NCBI GenBank assembly: GCA_905216055.1
Contig: CAJMSH010000001.1
Coordinates: forward strand, 1 to 64,000
Origin: an uncultured bacterium
GTDB taxonomy: Bacteria; Cyanobacteriota; Vampirovibrionia; Gastranaerophilales; Gastranaerophilaceae
Length of the DNA stretch: 64,000 nt
Direction of reading: 5' to 3'
Positions 1-8,521 of the stretch are shown here, one piece after another. Both the position numbers and the translations under genes were made by a program. The first letter of the stretch is position 1. Each line of letters begins with the position of its first letter. A model generated the notes under the pieces. The model searched no databases and was not told the DNA's origin. It worked only from the letters and a program-made list of their open reading frames with translations.

Positions 1-290
1 TTAAAATCATTGTAAATAAATTAGAGTTAGACTTTTGATAATTTTAATCAACCAAACTTTTTAGGCTAGTGTTTTTTATAATTGTAAAACTGTCACCCTG
101 AAATTATTTCAGGGTCTCTATTTATTATTTTAGATTCTGAAACAAGTTCAGAATGACAATTAAAGTCATTGTAAATAAATTAGAGTTAGACTTTTGATAA
201 TTTTAATCAACCAAACTTTTTAGGCTAGCGTTTTTCTTTATAATTGTAAAACCGTCACCCTGAATTTATTTCAGGGACTCTAATTATAAT
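1..290. repeat. Tandem pair of composite interspersed repeats with REP-like palindromes
   Basis: A block starting at position 1 (tcattgtaaataaattagag, running to about 71) recurs almost unchanged at 161-229. Each copy is followed by a palindrome of the gtcaccctgaa...ttcaggg type (92-119, 254-281). A related palindrome agattctgaaacaagttcag lies between them (132-157). The reverse complement of the same block is seen at about 6398-6462 and 6600-6665, again next to the palindrome. This is a dispersed composite repeat; no gene is seen here. Confidence 0.75.
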
Positions 291-316
291 TTTAGTTTGC
301 AAAAAAGTTTATATTA

Positions 317-348
317 AAAAGACCTCATAATTTATGAGGTCTTTTTTT
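317..348. terminator. Rho-independent terminator
   Basis: Hairpin gacctcat/atgaggtc (321-341) flanked by A-rich and T-rich runs on both sides. It follows the stop codon of the minus-strand lipoprotein gene, so it probably ends the symporter-lipoprotein transcript. Confidence 0.75.
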
Positions 349-628
349 AATATATTGGTTGGTTTAGCATAATTGATTGTACATCATGTTTCCGAACTTC
401 TGTTTCGTACAATATTTTGTCAAACCATTTCTGTCTTTCTGCACAAGCCTGGCTGTCGTTTTTACATATATTACGCCAAGCCTTTTTCATTCTTGTTGTA
501 TTTAGTTTTACAGATGCTCTTTTTATGTATTCAATTTGTTCATCAGTTGGAGCATTTTTACTTATTGCCGCACAAGAAACAGCAAAAATATTGAGTAATA
601 ATATTGTAATTAAGATATTTCTTTTCAT
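347..628 (-). CDS. Small putative lipoprotein, function unknown
   Basis: 93 residues. A basic start (MKRN) is followed by a hydrophobic stretch and then AVSC, a lipobox-like site with the lipidated cysteine at residue 19. The -3 position is Ala rather than Leu, so the lipobox is slightly atypical. The mature part (about 74 residues) is charged and has two further cysteines (55 and 62) that could form a disulfide. AAGGA sits 8 nt before the ATG. The gene lies 10 nt after the symporter gene on the same strand and ends inside a terminator, so the two are probably one operon. No family is recognised. Confidence 0.6.
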   Translation of the reverse strand: MKRNILITILLLNIFAVSCAAISKNAPTDEQIEYIKRASVKLNTTRMKKAWRNICKNDSQACAERQKWFDKILYETEVRKHDVQSIMLNQPIY

Positions 629-638
629 CGTTTTATCC

Positions 639-1961
639 TTATGCTATTTCTTCGTATGCTGCTGGGTTGTTGAACAAATCGTAATTGATTTCGTTTTCGT
701 TATCTGCAATAGCTGCAACAACTACAGCATCTGATGTTACGTTAACAAGTGTTCTCATCATATCTGTTATTCTTTCGATTGTGAATAAGAAAGCAAAACC
801 TGCAACAAGTTGTTCTGGGCTCAATCCCATACCGTTAAGAATTAATGCGATTGTAATCAAGCCTGCGCCCGGAATTCCTGCACAAGTTGATGATGCAATT
901 ATTGCAAGAAGTGCGATTTCTATTATTAAAAACGGAGTTAAAGCAACGCCGTATGCTTGTGCTAAAAAGATTACGGCAACTGTTTGTAATAATGCTGTTC
1001 CGTCCATATTCAATGTTGCTCCAAGCGGAAGTACAAAGCTTGCAATTTTATGAGAAATTCCTCGTTTTTCACAACAAGCAATTGTCAAAGGTAAAGTTGC
1101 TGATGAACTTGCTGTTCCGAAAGCTACCATCATAGCTTCTGCAACGGCTGAATATAATATACCGATATTGACTTTTGAGAAGAATTTTAAGAAAAGAGGA
1201 TAAACAACACAAAGTTGTAGCATAAAGCCTATGAATAATACAAGAAGATATTTTGAAATACTTGTGAAAATATCTATCCCAAAACTTGATACAGCGCTTG
1301 CTGTCAAAGCAAATACACCCGGAGCTGCAACATACATAATCCAATCGGTTATTTTCATTGTTGCTGCAAATACAGATTCGAAAAATGATACGATAGGTCT
1401 GTTAACATCGCCGACTTTTGCAAGTGCTACTGCAAAAATTACGACAAATACAATAATTGGAACCATATCGCCTGCTGCAAATGAATGTATTGGATTGCTT
1501 GGAATAAAGCCTAAGAATATATTTAAAATATTACCTTGTTGTTGCGCCATTGCGGTTGCAACAGATGCTTGAACTTCGCTGGCTGTGTTTTCAGCAATAT
1601 AATTAGCAGCTCCAAGACCTGGCTTCATAATAAGTGCTAATGCAGCACCGATTGCGACTGCAACTGATGTAATTATGCCGTAATACACAATCATTTTTGT
1701 GCCGAATTTGCCGAGCTGTTTGTTATCTCCAATGCTTGTTATACCTATGATGATTGCAGATACAACAAGTGGTATTACAACCATCTGGATTAATCTTATA
1801 AATACTTGACCTATAAATGTTAAAACTGTTGATACAAGCGGATATTCATGTCCGTGTAAAAATATTCCGACTAAAATACCTAAAATAATACCGAAAAATA
1901 TATGCCAATTTCGTTTTATTCCGAGTCCTAAGGCAATTAGGATTTGCATGTGTAATTTCAT
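639..1961 (-). CDS. Dicarboxylate/amino acid:cation symporter (SDF/DAACS family)
   Basis: 440 residues, the usual length for the GltP/DctA family of inner-membrane secondary transporters that move acidic amino acids or C4-dicarboxylates with Na+ or H+. Family hallmarks are visible: the serine-rich re-entrant loop SSSATLPLT near residue 290, the cation-binding NMDGTAL near 320, a second hairpin AGIPGAG near 365, and the substrate-binding DMMRTLVNVTSDA near 400. About eight hydrophobic segments are present. A GAGG ribosome site precedes the ATG. Substrate choice (glutamate, aspartate or succinate) cannot be read from the sequence. It is followed closely by a small lipoprotein gene. Confidence 0.93.
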   Translation of the reverse strand: MKLHMQILIALGLGIKRNWHIFFGIILGILVGIFLHGHEYPLVSTVLTFIGQVFIRLIQMVVIPLVVSAIIIGITSIGDNKQLGKFGTKMIVYYGIITSVAVAIGAALALIMKPGLGAANYIAENTASEVQASVATAMAQQQGNILNIFLGFIPSNPIHSFAAGDMVPIIVFVVIFAVALAKVGDVNRPIVSFFESVFAATMKITDWIMYVAAPGVFALTASAVSSFGIDIFTSISKYLLVLFIGFMLQLCVVYPLFLKFFSKVNIGILYSAVAEAMMVAFGTASSSATLPLTIACCEKRGISHKIASFVLPLGATLNMDGTALLQTVAVIFLAQAYGVALTPFLIIEIALLAIIASSTCAGIPGAGLITIALILNGMGLSPEQLVAGFAFLFTIERITDMMRTLVNVTSDAVVVAAIADNENEINYDLFNNPAAYEEIA

Positions 1962-2100
1962 ATATTAACCTCTTTCAATATCGCTACCGAATAATCATAC
2001 TACTTTTTGAGGAAAATTTCAAACGTTTTAATCAAAAATCGTAGAATTGAGGGAGAGAATAGAGGCTTAAACTAAAGAATAATGTGTAAATATCAAAAAA

Positions 2101-2174
2101 TCGGGATGACAAGATTTGAACTTGCGACCCCCGCGACCCGAACACGGTGCGCTACCAGACTGCGCTACATCCCG
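2101..2174 (-). tRNA. tRNA-Pro (anticodon CGG)
   Basis: A complete cloverleaf reads on the minus strand: acceptor CGGGATG/CATCCCG, D arm GCGC...GCGC, anticodon loop TTCGGGT and a T arm with TTCAAAT. The discriminator base is A and no CCA is encoded. A promoter lies just upstream and part of the upstream region is duplicated. Confidence 0.93.
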
Positions 2175-2217
2175 AAAATTTATAAAGTTGCTATTTTGTA
2201 AATGTGCTGCACAAAGA

Positions 2218-2246
2218 ATTATACTCGGAATATAACAAAATAGCAA
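2218..2246 (-). promoter_or_regulatory. Sigma-70-type promoter for tRNA-Pro(CGG)
   Basis: On the minus strand TTGCTA (2246-2241), 17-nt spacer, TATAAT (2223-2218), about 44 nt before the tRNA 5' end. Confidence 0.65.
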
Positions 2247-2354
2247 GACGCCACCATCACCTCTCACAAACGATAATCAATCGTTTGTTCGGCAGAGTGC
2301 TACATCCCGAAAAAATTATAAAATTGCTATTTTGTAAAATGTATTACACCAAGA

Positions 2355-2383
2355 ATTATACTCGGAATATAACAAAATAGCAA
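2355..2383 (-). promoter_or_regulatory. Duplicated copy of the tRNA-Pro promoter
   Basis: Same TTGCTA-17-TATAAT arrangement as at 2218-2246, carried in the upstream duplicate. It would read through the tRNA 5' fragment and palindrome into the intact tRNA gene. Confidence 0.5.
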
Positions 2384-2417
2384 GGTGTCATATTCTCGAG
2401 GTTTGGAATTAAAAAAA

Positions 2418-2491
2418 TCGGAACGACAGGATTTGAACCTGCGACCTCTACCACCCCAAGGTAGCACGCTACCAAGCTGCGCCACGTCCCG
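2418..2491 (-). tRNA. tRNA-Pro (anticodon GGG)
   Basis: Minus-strand cloverleaf: acceptor CGGGACG pairing with CGTTCCG (one wobble), anticodon stem CTACC/GGTAG with loop TTGGGGT, T loop TTCAAAT, discriminator A, no encoded CCA. It lies about 240 nt upstream (in minus-strand direction) of tRNA-Pro(CGG). Confidence 0.92.
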
Positions 2492-2670
2492 TTTTTAAAA
2501 TAATATGTGAGACGTAACGCTTGTTCGCTCACGCTACCAAGTCCCTCTCACAAATGATACTCAATCATTTGTTCGGCAGAGTGCCACGTCCCGTTTTTAT
2601 AAATAATATGTAAGACGTAACGCTTGTTCGCTTACGCTACCAAGTCCCTCTCACAAATGATAATGTCTTA
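2491..2670 (-). repeat. Tandem duplication of tRNA-Pro(GGG) 5' end and upstream region with palindromic insert
   Basis: About 102 bp (2491-2593) is repeated at 2593-2670. Each copy holds a tRNA D-arm piece (gctaccaag), then the palindrome ctctcacaaatgat...atcatttgt (2545-2583, half copy at 2648-2664). In the first copy this is followed by the tRNA 5' end gccacgtcccg (2583-2593). The palindrome sits at the same place within the tRNA D arm as in the neighbouring tRNA-Pro(CGG) duplicate, so the same kind of event happened at both genes. Confidence 0.7.
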
Positions 2671-2739
2671 CGCTATTACATATTTATGTCAATTTGCAAC
2701 TTTTTAAGTATAACATCTATAATTTTCTTTGTAAACCGA

Positions 2740-2768
2740 TTGCAATTTCATGGAGAAAATGTTAATAT
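2740..2768 (+). promoter_or_regulatory. Promoter placing transcription start at the ATG (leaderless candidate)
   Basis: TTGCAA (2740-2745), 17-nt spacer, TAATAT (2763-2768), then only 6 nt to the ATG at 2775. Transcription should begin at or beside the start codon. The same geometry recurs at several other genes in this window. Confidence 0.5.
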
Positions 2769-2774
2769 AATTAT

Positions 2775-3854
2775 ATGGCTCTTAATGATTATAGAAAAAA
2801 AATTTTTATAAATTCTCAATGTTGTACTTATTATAATATTAATAAATATACAATTTTGGCAGGTATTATGCGAAGTAAAGGGTATTTATATTCCGTAAAT
2901 TTACCTGATGAAAAAATTAAACAAGTAAATGCTACTTATAGAAAATTTACTGCATTATTAAATTCTTTAGTAGCATTAGAATTAATTTTATATATATATC
3001 TTGTGATATTTCCAAATTTTATTACATTTATGAAAATGCCGTTTTGGGCTTCTATTTTAATATTGGCTTTTATCCCTTTAGTGGCTCTTTATCTAACTTA
3101 TTGGGGTGTAAATTTTCTTTATGAAAATTTTCTTTCAAGATATATTGGCACATTTAAGAGAACTCAATTTAAGCCGGAAATTAAATATATCGATGAAAAA
3201 GCTTTTAATGAATATGAAAATACTCCAAGAAAAAGTGTTTTTATAATTTTAATTTTAGCTGTATTGTTTTTTGGTTATATATTTACACCGTTCATTATTT
3301 CTGGGTTAAATAATTCTAAACAATATAATTTAGCGTCAAATTTAGCTGGTGTATATCTGAAATTTGTTCCTATTGCACCTGAAGTTTATGTTGATAAAGC
3401 TTATGCAGAATTTAATTTGAAAAAATACAACGATGCTGTTAAAGATTATGAAAATGCAAATAAATATAGTTTATCAGATTCTTTTGACGATGATATTTTA
3501 GGTGTAAAAACTTATTATTTACCTTATAAAGATATGCTCGTTGAATTTGATAAAGCAATAGAAAATGAAAAAGAAAGTTCTGTAAAGTATTTTCTAAGAA
3601 GTGAAAAAGCTGCATACCAAATTAAAAATAAAGATTATATTTCAGCATATAAAGAGTTGAACAAATTAATAAATGCTTATGAGAGAGGGGAAAAAGTATT
3701 TTTCTCTCCTGCAGATGTTTATTTTAATAGAGCAATTGTAAGAGCTTATTTGGGTGATTATACAGGTGCAAAATTTGATAAAACTATGGCTCATAGAATG
3801 TGTCCGGATTGCCAATTCGATAAAGAAATATCAAAACTTATCAGAAAACCTTAA
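2775..3854 (+). CDS. Membrane protein with TPR-like C-terminal domain
   Basis: 359 residues, not a recognised family. There are hydrophobic segments near 62-82 and 88-112 and a third near 153-176. After these comes a soluble region of helical pairs (AYAEFNLKKYNDAVKDYENA near 220, then another near 310) that look like tetratricopeptide repeats, which usually bind protein partners. The start at 2775 is supported by a promoter whose -10 box lies 6 nt upstream. An alternative ATG at 2868 has a GGCAGG ribosome site and would give 328 residues. Topology suggests a membrane anchor with the TPR part on one face. Confidence 0.7.
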   Translation: MALNDYRKKIFINSQCCTYYNINKYTILAGIMRSKGYLYSVNLPDEKIKQVNATYRKFTALLNSLVALELILYIYLVIFPNFITFMKMPFWASILILAFIPLVALYLTYWGVNFLYENFLSRYIGTFKRTQFKPEIKYIDEKAFNEYENTPRKSVFIILILAVLFFGYIFTPFIISGLNNSKQYNLASNLAGVYLKFVPIAPEVYVDKAYAEFNLKKYNDAVKDYENANKYSLSDSFDDDILGVKTYYLPYKDMLVEFDKAIENEKESSVKYFLRSEKAAYQIKNKDYISAYKELNKLINAYERGEKVFFSPADVYFNRAIVRAYLGDYTGAKFDKTMAHRMCPDCQFDKEISKLIRKP

Positions 3855-3925
3855 GATATTAATCTGTTATGGTATTGAGTTTTTGTTAATTTTAAGGTAT
3901 TCTCGTGTTAGAGAGGGAGAAATTA

Positions 3926-5203
3926 ATGCTTATTTTAGAAGATTTAAAAGAAATTAATGATGTTATAAAAACATTAGCGGATTTTGTACAAAGTGATGAA
4001 GCTGTAAAACCGGATTTTGAGGAATATTTAAAGACTATTGGTCAAAGCGGAATGAATTTTCAATCTGCTTGCTTCAATTATATATTTGAACGTAATTTGA
4101 ACCATAAAAGTATATTGACATTGTTCTTAGAAAATTCTAAAAAGTTACCGGCTTCTACAAAAAAAATTGTGAAAGCTTTAATGGAATCTATATCTTCGAT
4201 ATTTGAAGTTAAGCGAGTTTTGCAAAACGGTTTTGACTTGAATAACATAATTAATGAAAAAACATATAGTGTTGTTTCTCTTGTGAAAATGACTACATTT
4301 AGAGGAATTGGCTCAGGTCAGTATGTAGTTGCAAGAATTTTTAAATTTGAAGATGCCTATTATCTTTTAGAAATTTCTGGAGTATTGCCTTCAAGCAGAC
4401 GAGATGATGCTTTGAGATATTCTGTTGCAAAAATTATTCAAAATCCTGAACTTGTTTATTTGGATAATCCTGAAAAGCAAAAAGAAATTGAAAAAGATAT
4501 TAAAGAAATTTACGGCAAATTTATTGAATTTTTCGGTAAAGATGAAATTGTTACAACGAATAAATTCGCTGATGATTTGATTGGTGCATTTAATGATTTT
4601 GCTGAAGGCGGAGAAAAAGTTGATTTTAGTGATAAAATTAAGCCTTTAGAAAATTACAGATTTTTTAGTGTATCAGAGTTCAATAATTCTTATGAAAACT
4701 TTTTGGAAAATTCACTTGGCGGATTTTCTTCACATAAAGAAGTTTATGATGTTGGCATAATTTTTGATAAAGAATTAGGTCTTTATGCTGTGCCATTTTT
4801 TGAAACATTTAATAAGGTTATTGAAAATCCTGAAAATGTTGAAAATGCAAAAGAATGTGTTGAATTTTTCTTAGAAAATGATAAATTTTCAGCTAATATA
4901 ATCAAAAGGGTTGCTGAAAGACATGATAATTTCATGGAAGTTGTCAATAAACTTTTAGGAACAAATTATACATTGGATGAGTTACTTGAGCATTATAAAG
5001 CAAGATATTTAGAGCATAAAATATTCTCATCAACTACTGTTTTATATAAATCAAAAGCATTTTCAAAGACATTGGGAATTATAGAAGAAGATATTGAAAA
5101 ACCTAGTCTTGAAGGCATAGATTTAAGCAAGGTTGGACGTAATGATCCTTGTCCTTGCGGAAGCGGTAAAAAGTTCAAAAAATGTTGTGGCGCAAATTTA
5201 TAA
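3926..5203 (+). CDS. SEC-C zinc-motif protein, function unknown
   Basis: 425 residues from the ATG at 3926, preceded by the strong ribosome site GAGAGGGAG; a GTG at 3905 is also open but lies before that site. The last 20 residues are a SEC-C motif, GRNDPCPCGSGKKFKKCCG, the zinc-binding tail found in SecA and many unrelated bacterial proteins. The preceding 400 residues are acidic and probably helical, with no family recognised. It starts about 70 nt after the TPR membrane protein and may be co-transcribed with it. It converges on maf. Confidence 0.8.
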   Translation: MLILEDLKEINDVIKTLADFVQSDEAVKPDFEEYLKTIGQSGMNFQSACFNYIFERNLNHKSILTLFLENSKKLPASTKKIVKALMESISSIFEVKRVLQNGFDLNNIINEKTYSVVSLVKMTTFRGIGSGQYVVARIFKFEDAYYLLEISGVLPSSRRDDALRYSVAKIIQNPELVYLDNPEKQKEIEKDIKEIYGKFIEFFGKDEIVTTNKFADDLIGAFNDFAEGGEKVDFSDKIKPLENYRFFSVSEFNNSYENFLENSLGGFSSHKEVYDVGIIFDKELGLYAVPFFETFNKVIENPENVENAKECVEFFLENDKFSANIIKRVAERHDNFMEVVNKLLGTNYTLDELLEHYKARYLEHKIFSSTTVLYKSKAFSKTLGIIEEDIEKPSLEGIDLSKVGRNDPCPCGSGKKFKKCCGANL

Positions 5204-5211
5204 TAATTGTT

Positions 5212-5775
5212 TTATGAATTAAGCAATTTTAGTAAAGATTTTGAACTAATACCGATAATATTTTCAAGATCGCCTGTGTAGGATTTTATGTATCCTTCAG
5301 GCATTTCTTGAATACCGTATGAACCTGCTTTGTCAAAAGGTTTGTAATTATCTATATAATATTTAATTTGTTCGTCAGAAAGATTTTCAAATGTAACTTC
5401 GCTTGTTGTAGAATTCTTTTTAACCTCGTTTGTTTGTGTATTTATAACGACAATACTAGTGACAACGAGATGAGTTTTGCCTGAAAGTCTTTTCAACATT
5501 TTAAAAGCACCCTCATAACTTCCGGGTTTGCCGAGAATTTCGTTATCTAAAACAACAACTGTGTCGGCTCCGATTATAATAGATGGTTCTTTTACAAGCG
5601 GAACAACGGCTTTTGCTTTGTTGTATGCCAAATTTTCTATAAAATCATAAGAAAAAACCGTCCTTGTATGATCTTCCACATACGGAGACGGTATAATTTC
5701 AAATCCAATATTAAGTTTTTTTAGAATATCCGCTCTTCTTGGTGAAGAAGAAGCAAGAATTATTTTTCCCGCCAT
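5212..5775 (-). CDS. maf: Maf family nucleoside triphosphate pyrophosphatase
   Basis: 187 residues, standard for Maf/YhdE proteins, which hydrolyse non-canonical or canonical NTPs to NMP and pyrophosphate and influence septum formation. The N-terminal signature LASSSPRRADIL (residues 7-18) is intact, followed by IGADTVV near 68 and the KPGSYEGAF region near 85 typical of the family. Ends on a region matching the KAGSYGIQ motif (near 150). AAGGAAAGTGAG lies before the ATG. It converges with the SEC-C gene with only 8 nt between stops. Confidence 0.93.
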   Translation of the reverse strand: MAGKIILASSSPRRADILKKLNIGFEIIPSPYVEDHTRTVFSYDFIENLAYNKAKAVVPLVKEPSIIIGADTVVVLDNEILGKPGSYEGAFKMLKRLSGKTHLVVTSIVVINTQTNEVKKNSTTSEVTFENLSDEQIKYYIDNYKPFDKAGSYGIQEMPEGYIKSYTGDLENIIGISSKSLLKLLNS

Positions 5776-5858
5776 TTGTTCTCACTTTCCTTGTATAATA
5801 CCAGTTGTTCTTTTTTTGAGATTATTATACATTAAAAAGTGCGAACATAAAACTAGTA

Positions 5859-6095
5859 TTAATATTGGGAAGTTTTGTTATATCTTGCGTTTCTCGCATT
5901 TACTGCATAGCAGGCTATGTTGAGTCTTTGTTTAAGATTCATCATATTACGATACATACTTGCGTAATCATTCATTGCGCCCATCATTTTTTCTGGGTCT
6001 ACCATTGATTCCATATTATCATGGTTATCAACTTTTTCTTCTGCATATTTTTTGACCAAGAGTTGATCAATATAATCCTCAGCACCTATTGACAT
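5859..6095 (-). CDS. Small hypothetical protein
   Basis: 78 residues with a very good ribosome site (AGGGAGG, 6 nt before the ATG), so translation is likely. The sequence is acidic at the N-terminus and methionine/asparagine-rich in the middle (MMGAMNDYASMYRNMMNLKQ), probably helical; there is no signal peptide or membrane span. No family is recognised. It stands alone between maf and a long repeat-filled intergenic region. Confidence 0.65.
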   Translation of the reverse strand: MSIGAEDYIDQLLVKKYAEEKVDNHDNMESMVDPEKMMGAMNDYASMYRNMMNLKQRLNIACYAVNARNARYNKTSQY

Positions 6096-6305
6096 TGCTG
6101 TCCTCCCTAAATTTAATTGTAATCCTATTGATTAATTTTTTGTGTGTGTTTTGAGAAAGTCTTTAAACTATCCTATATATTCCTTATATATATACTAAGT
6201 ATTTCTTTCCCAAAAAATTGCTTATTTTTACAAAAACAATTAACATTTGTTTACAAAATAGGTATTATTTTTTATTTTTTTTGAATCTGGAATATATTTC
6301 TCATC

Positions 6306-6755
6306 GTCATTCTGAACTTGTTTCAGAATCTCTAGTATAATAAGAGACCCTGAAATAAATTCAGGGTGACAAATTTTAAAGGTATTTTGAGGGCACTGGT
6401 CTAAAAAGTTTTAGTTTATTAAAATTGAGGCTAACTTTCATTTACTTGTAATGACTTTGATTGTCATTCTGAATCTGAGAATATAACCCTTGGAATGCAT
6501 TTTTCATCGTCATTCTGAACTTGTTTCAGAATCTCTAGTATAATAAGAGACCCTGAAATAAATTCAGGGTGACAGATTTTATAGGCATTTTGAGTACAAT
6601 AGTATGAAAAGTTTGATTGATTAAATTTTTAAAAGAGCATTTCTCTTTACTTGCAATAACTTTGACTTTCATTCATTTATAATTTGTTTGTGAATTTGAA
6701 AATATAATTATTTGAATACGACTCACATTGTCATTCTGAACTTGTTTCAGAATCT
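6306..6755. repeat. Cluster of REP-like palindromes and composite repeats in a 700-bp gene-free region
   Basis: The gap 6096-6803 has no credible gene. Palindrome pairs gtcattctgaacttgtttca / gaccctgaaataaattcagg occur at 6306-6370 and again at 6509-6573, with a further single copy at 6730-6755. Between them, blocks at 6398-6462 and 6600-6665 match the reverse complement of the repeats at 1-230. The roughly 200-bp unit is therefore in tandem here. The front of the gap (6100-6300) is plain AT-rich sequence. Confidence 0.75.
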
Positions 6756-6769
6756 AAATAACTAAAATA

Positions 6770-6797
6770 TTCCAAGTTGTATTAGTTATGGTATAAT
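6770..6797 (+). promoter_or_regulatory. Promoter with -10 box 6 nt before the start codon
   Basis: TATAAT at 6792-6797 lies 6 nt before the ATG at 6804, with a weak -35 (TTCCAA, 6770-6775, 16-nt spacer). No Shine-Dalgarno sequence is present, consistent with a leaderless mRNA. Confidence 0.55.
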
Positions 6798-6803
6798 ACC
6801 AGT

Positions 6804-8447
6804 ATGGGAAATATAAAAATTGTTGCACCGATAAAAAAGCCTGATGATATTGACGTTTTTGCAAAAGAGACATCTTGTAGGGATTATTACGTTTATTATA
6901 AGAAATTTTTGAATAATAATTTTGAATATGTTAATGAATTTGTAGATGCTGCAAAACGAAATAATTGTGCTATATATATAAATTTTAAACACGATATTAC
7001 TGAAGAAAATTTGCCTGAAATAAAAAAGATGCTAAAGTTTTTGAAAACAGCAGGTATTGATGGAATTTTTATAAACAGTTTTGCGATATTAGAGGCTATA
7101 AAGGTTTTTAATTTGCCGTTTAAGGTTATTGTAGATTCTTATTTTGATATTCACAACCTTGCTGGAATTGATTTTATAAACAACTTTCATAAAGTTGATG
7201 AAATTATTATTACAGAAGAAATTTACATGAAAAATATTGCTAAAATTAAGCAATATACAAAATTGCCGCTTGCAATAGACAGTGATAATCTTCCTTACTG
7301 TGCTGAGGATATTAAAAAGCTTAATGCTATCGATAGTGTTGTAATAAAAGGGAAATTTAATAATTCTGACGAAATATTGGATGCTATTGAGCTAATCCAG
7401 AAAATATTAGATAAACCTAAATTGTTTAAACATCAAAAGCTTCCGTTTAAACATGTAAGAAAAAGCATTTACAGTACAAATCATTTTCTTGGAGTGGTTG
7501 TAAGTGCGGAAGGTCAAGATTTTAAATTTAGTAGAAACATAAGGAATTTTGACTGGAAAATTTCAAAACAAAAGTCAAAACTTGTTACGGATTATTCAAA
7601 GGCTGATATTTATAAGATTAATTTTAGATTGTCAGAATTAGCTCAGGTTAAAGAGCTTGAAAAATATATTAAAAAAGCAGGAACTTGTCCGATTTATTCA
7701 ATTGAGTATGGCGAAATTCTTGCAACTTGTGATTTAGCTACAAGCAGCTTTTGTGATTTGGTTACAAAGGTTAAAATGTTTTGTGCAAAATACGGGATAA
7801 AATTTCAGCTTTCTACTCCGAGAATTTTAATAGAACGTGATTTTGACAGGGTTTATGAATATGTAAAAAGTATTCTGTTAACAAATCCTTCGCCTGATAG
7901 TTTAATAATAAATAATATCGGATATTTTTGGACTGCAATTAATGATTCTGATATAAATCAAATTCCGATAGAAATAGGACAGGGGATAAACCTTTTAAAT
8001 AGTCTTTCAATAAAGTGCTTGAATAATTTAGCACCTATAAATGCTGTTGATTTTACAGCATTTTCAGATATTGAAAACACTATCAAAACTATAAAGAAAA
8101 TAAAAAATGATATACCGTATAAAAAATATACTATTGCTGGAAACATAAGGGTTCCAAGTCTTGGACTTTGCCCTTTAAATAATGATAGTGCTGTTGTTTC
8201 AAGACTTTCTTGCAAAGCTCCTTGTCATAGAGGTGGGTACGGTTTGCATGATCCTTCTTTAGATAAAATTTATCCGTTTACTTGTGACGGTTTTTGTCGA
8301 ATGCACATGTTTGAAGATAAAATCCTTGAAGAATTTGATAAAGTTGAGGAACTATATAGAGCAGGTGTAAATGAATTCGTATTTGATTTTAGCGCTCTGA
8401 GTGCTAAGTTTGTGCCTATTTTGCTTGATAAATTTTTTCAAACATAA
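6804..8447 (+). CDS. Divergent peptidase-U32-like protein
   Basis: 547 residues. The N-terminal line KIVAPIKKPDD corresponds to the start of U32 proteins (usually LLAPAGN). The later part has LSCKAPCHRGGYGLHD...FTCDGFCRMHMF followed by AGVNEFVFDFS, which matches the U32 pattern of clustered cysteines, a Leu-Asp segment and an alpha/beta repeat. U32 proteins such as TrhP, RlhA and UbiU/V bind Fe-S clusters and carry out RNA or quinone hydroxylation rather than proteolysis, so a similar role is inferred. The sequence is far from the clear trhP gene at 14.9 kb. The gene appears leaderless and ends in a strong terminator. Confidence 0.6.
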   Translation: MGNIKIVAPIKKPDDIDVFAKETSCRDYYVYYKKFLNNNFEYVNEFVDAAKRNNCAIYINFKHDITEENLPEIKKMLKFLKTAGIDGIFINSFAILEAIKVFNLPFKVIVDSYFDIHNLAGIDFINNFHKVDEIIITEEIYMKNIAKIKQYTKLPLAIDSDNLPYCAEDIKKLNAIDSVVIKGKFNNSDEILDAIELIQKILDKPKLFKHQKLPFKHVRKSIYSTNHFLGVVVSAEGQDFKFSRNIRNFDWKISKQKSKLVTDYSKADIYKINFRLSELAQVKELEKYIKKAGTCPIYSIEYGEILATCDLATSSFCDLVTKVKMFCAKYGIKFQLSTPRILIERDFDRVYEYVKSILLTNPSPDSLIINNIGYFWTAINDSDINQIPIEIGQGINLLNSLSIKCLNNLAPINAVDFTAFSDIENTIKTIKKIKNDIPYKKYTIAGNIRVPSLGLCPLNNDSAVVSRLSCKAPCHRGGYGLHDPSLDKIYPFTCDGFCRMHMFEDKILEEFDKVEELYRAGVNEFVFDFSALSAKFVPILLDKFFQT

Positions 8448-8470
8448 ATTTTATTTTATATAAAAAAAAA

Positions 8471-8500
8471 GAACCTGTTATATTAACAGGTTCTTTTTTT
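8471..8500. terminator. Bidirectional rho-independent terminator
   Basis: Ten-base-pair stem gaacctgtta/taacaggttc with a 3-nt loop, A-run before and T-run after. It separates the convergent U32-like and prepilin genes. Confidence 0.9.
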
Positions 8501-8521
8501 AATTTTTGTTTTATCCTAAAA

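Larger units (their letters stand above)
2174..2385 (-). repeat. Tandem duplication of the tRNA-Pro(CGG) promoter and 5' tRNA end
   Basis: The segment 2174-2247 upstream of the tRNA recurs at about 2309-2385 with few changes. Between them lies a 39-bp palindromic element (2261-2299, stem acaaacgat/atcgtttgt) joined directly to a copy of the tRNA 5' end (ctacatcccg, 2300-2309). The copy keeps its promoter but leads only into a short tRNA fragment and the palindrome. Confidence 0.7.

Noticed and set aside
1..290. CRISPR-like repeat array
   Set aside because: Only two long direct copies with palindromes; there are no short regular repeats with unique spacers.
2067..2267. 66-residue frame over the tRNA-Pro region
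   Set aside because: It reads through the tRNA gene and its promoter; the cloverleaf explains the sequence.
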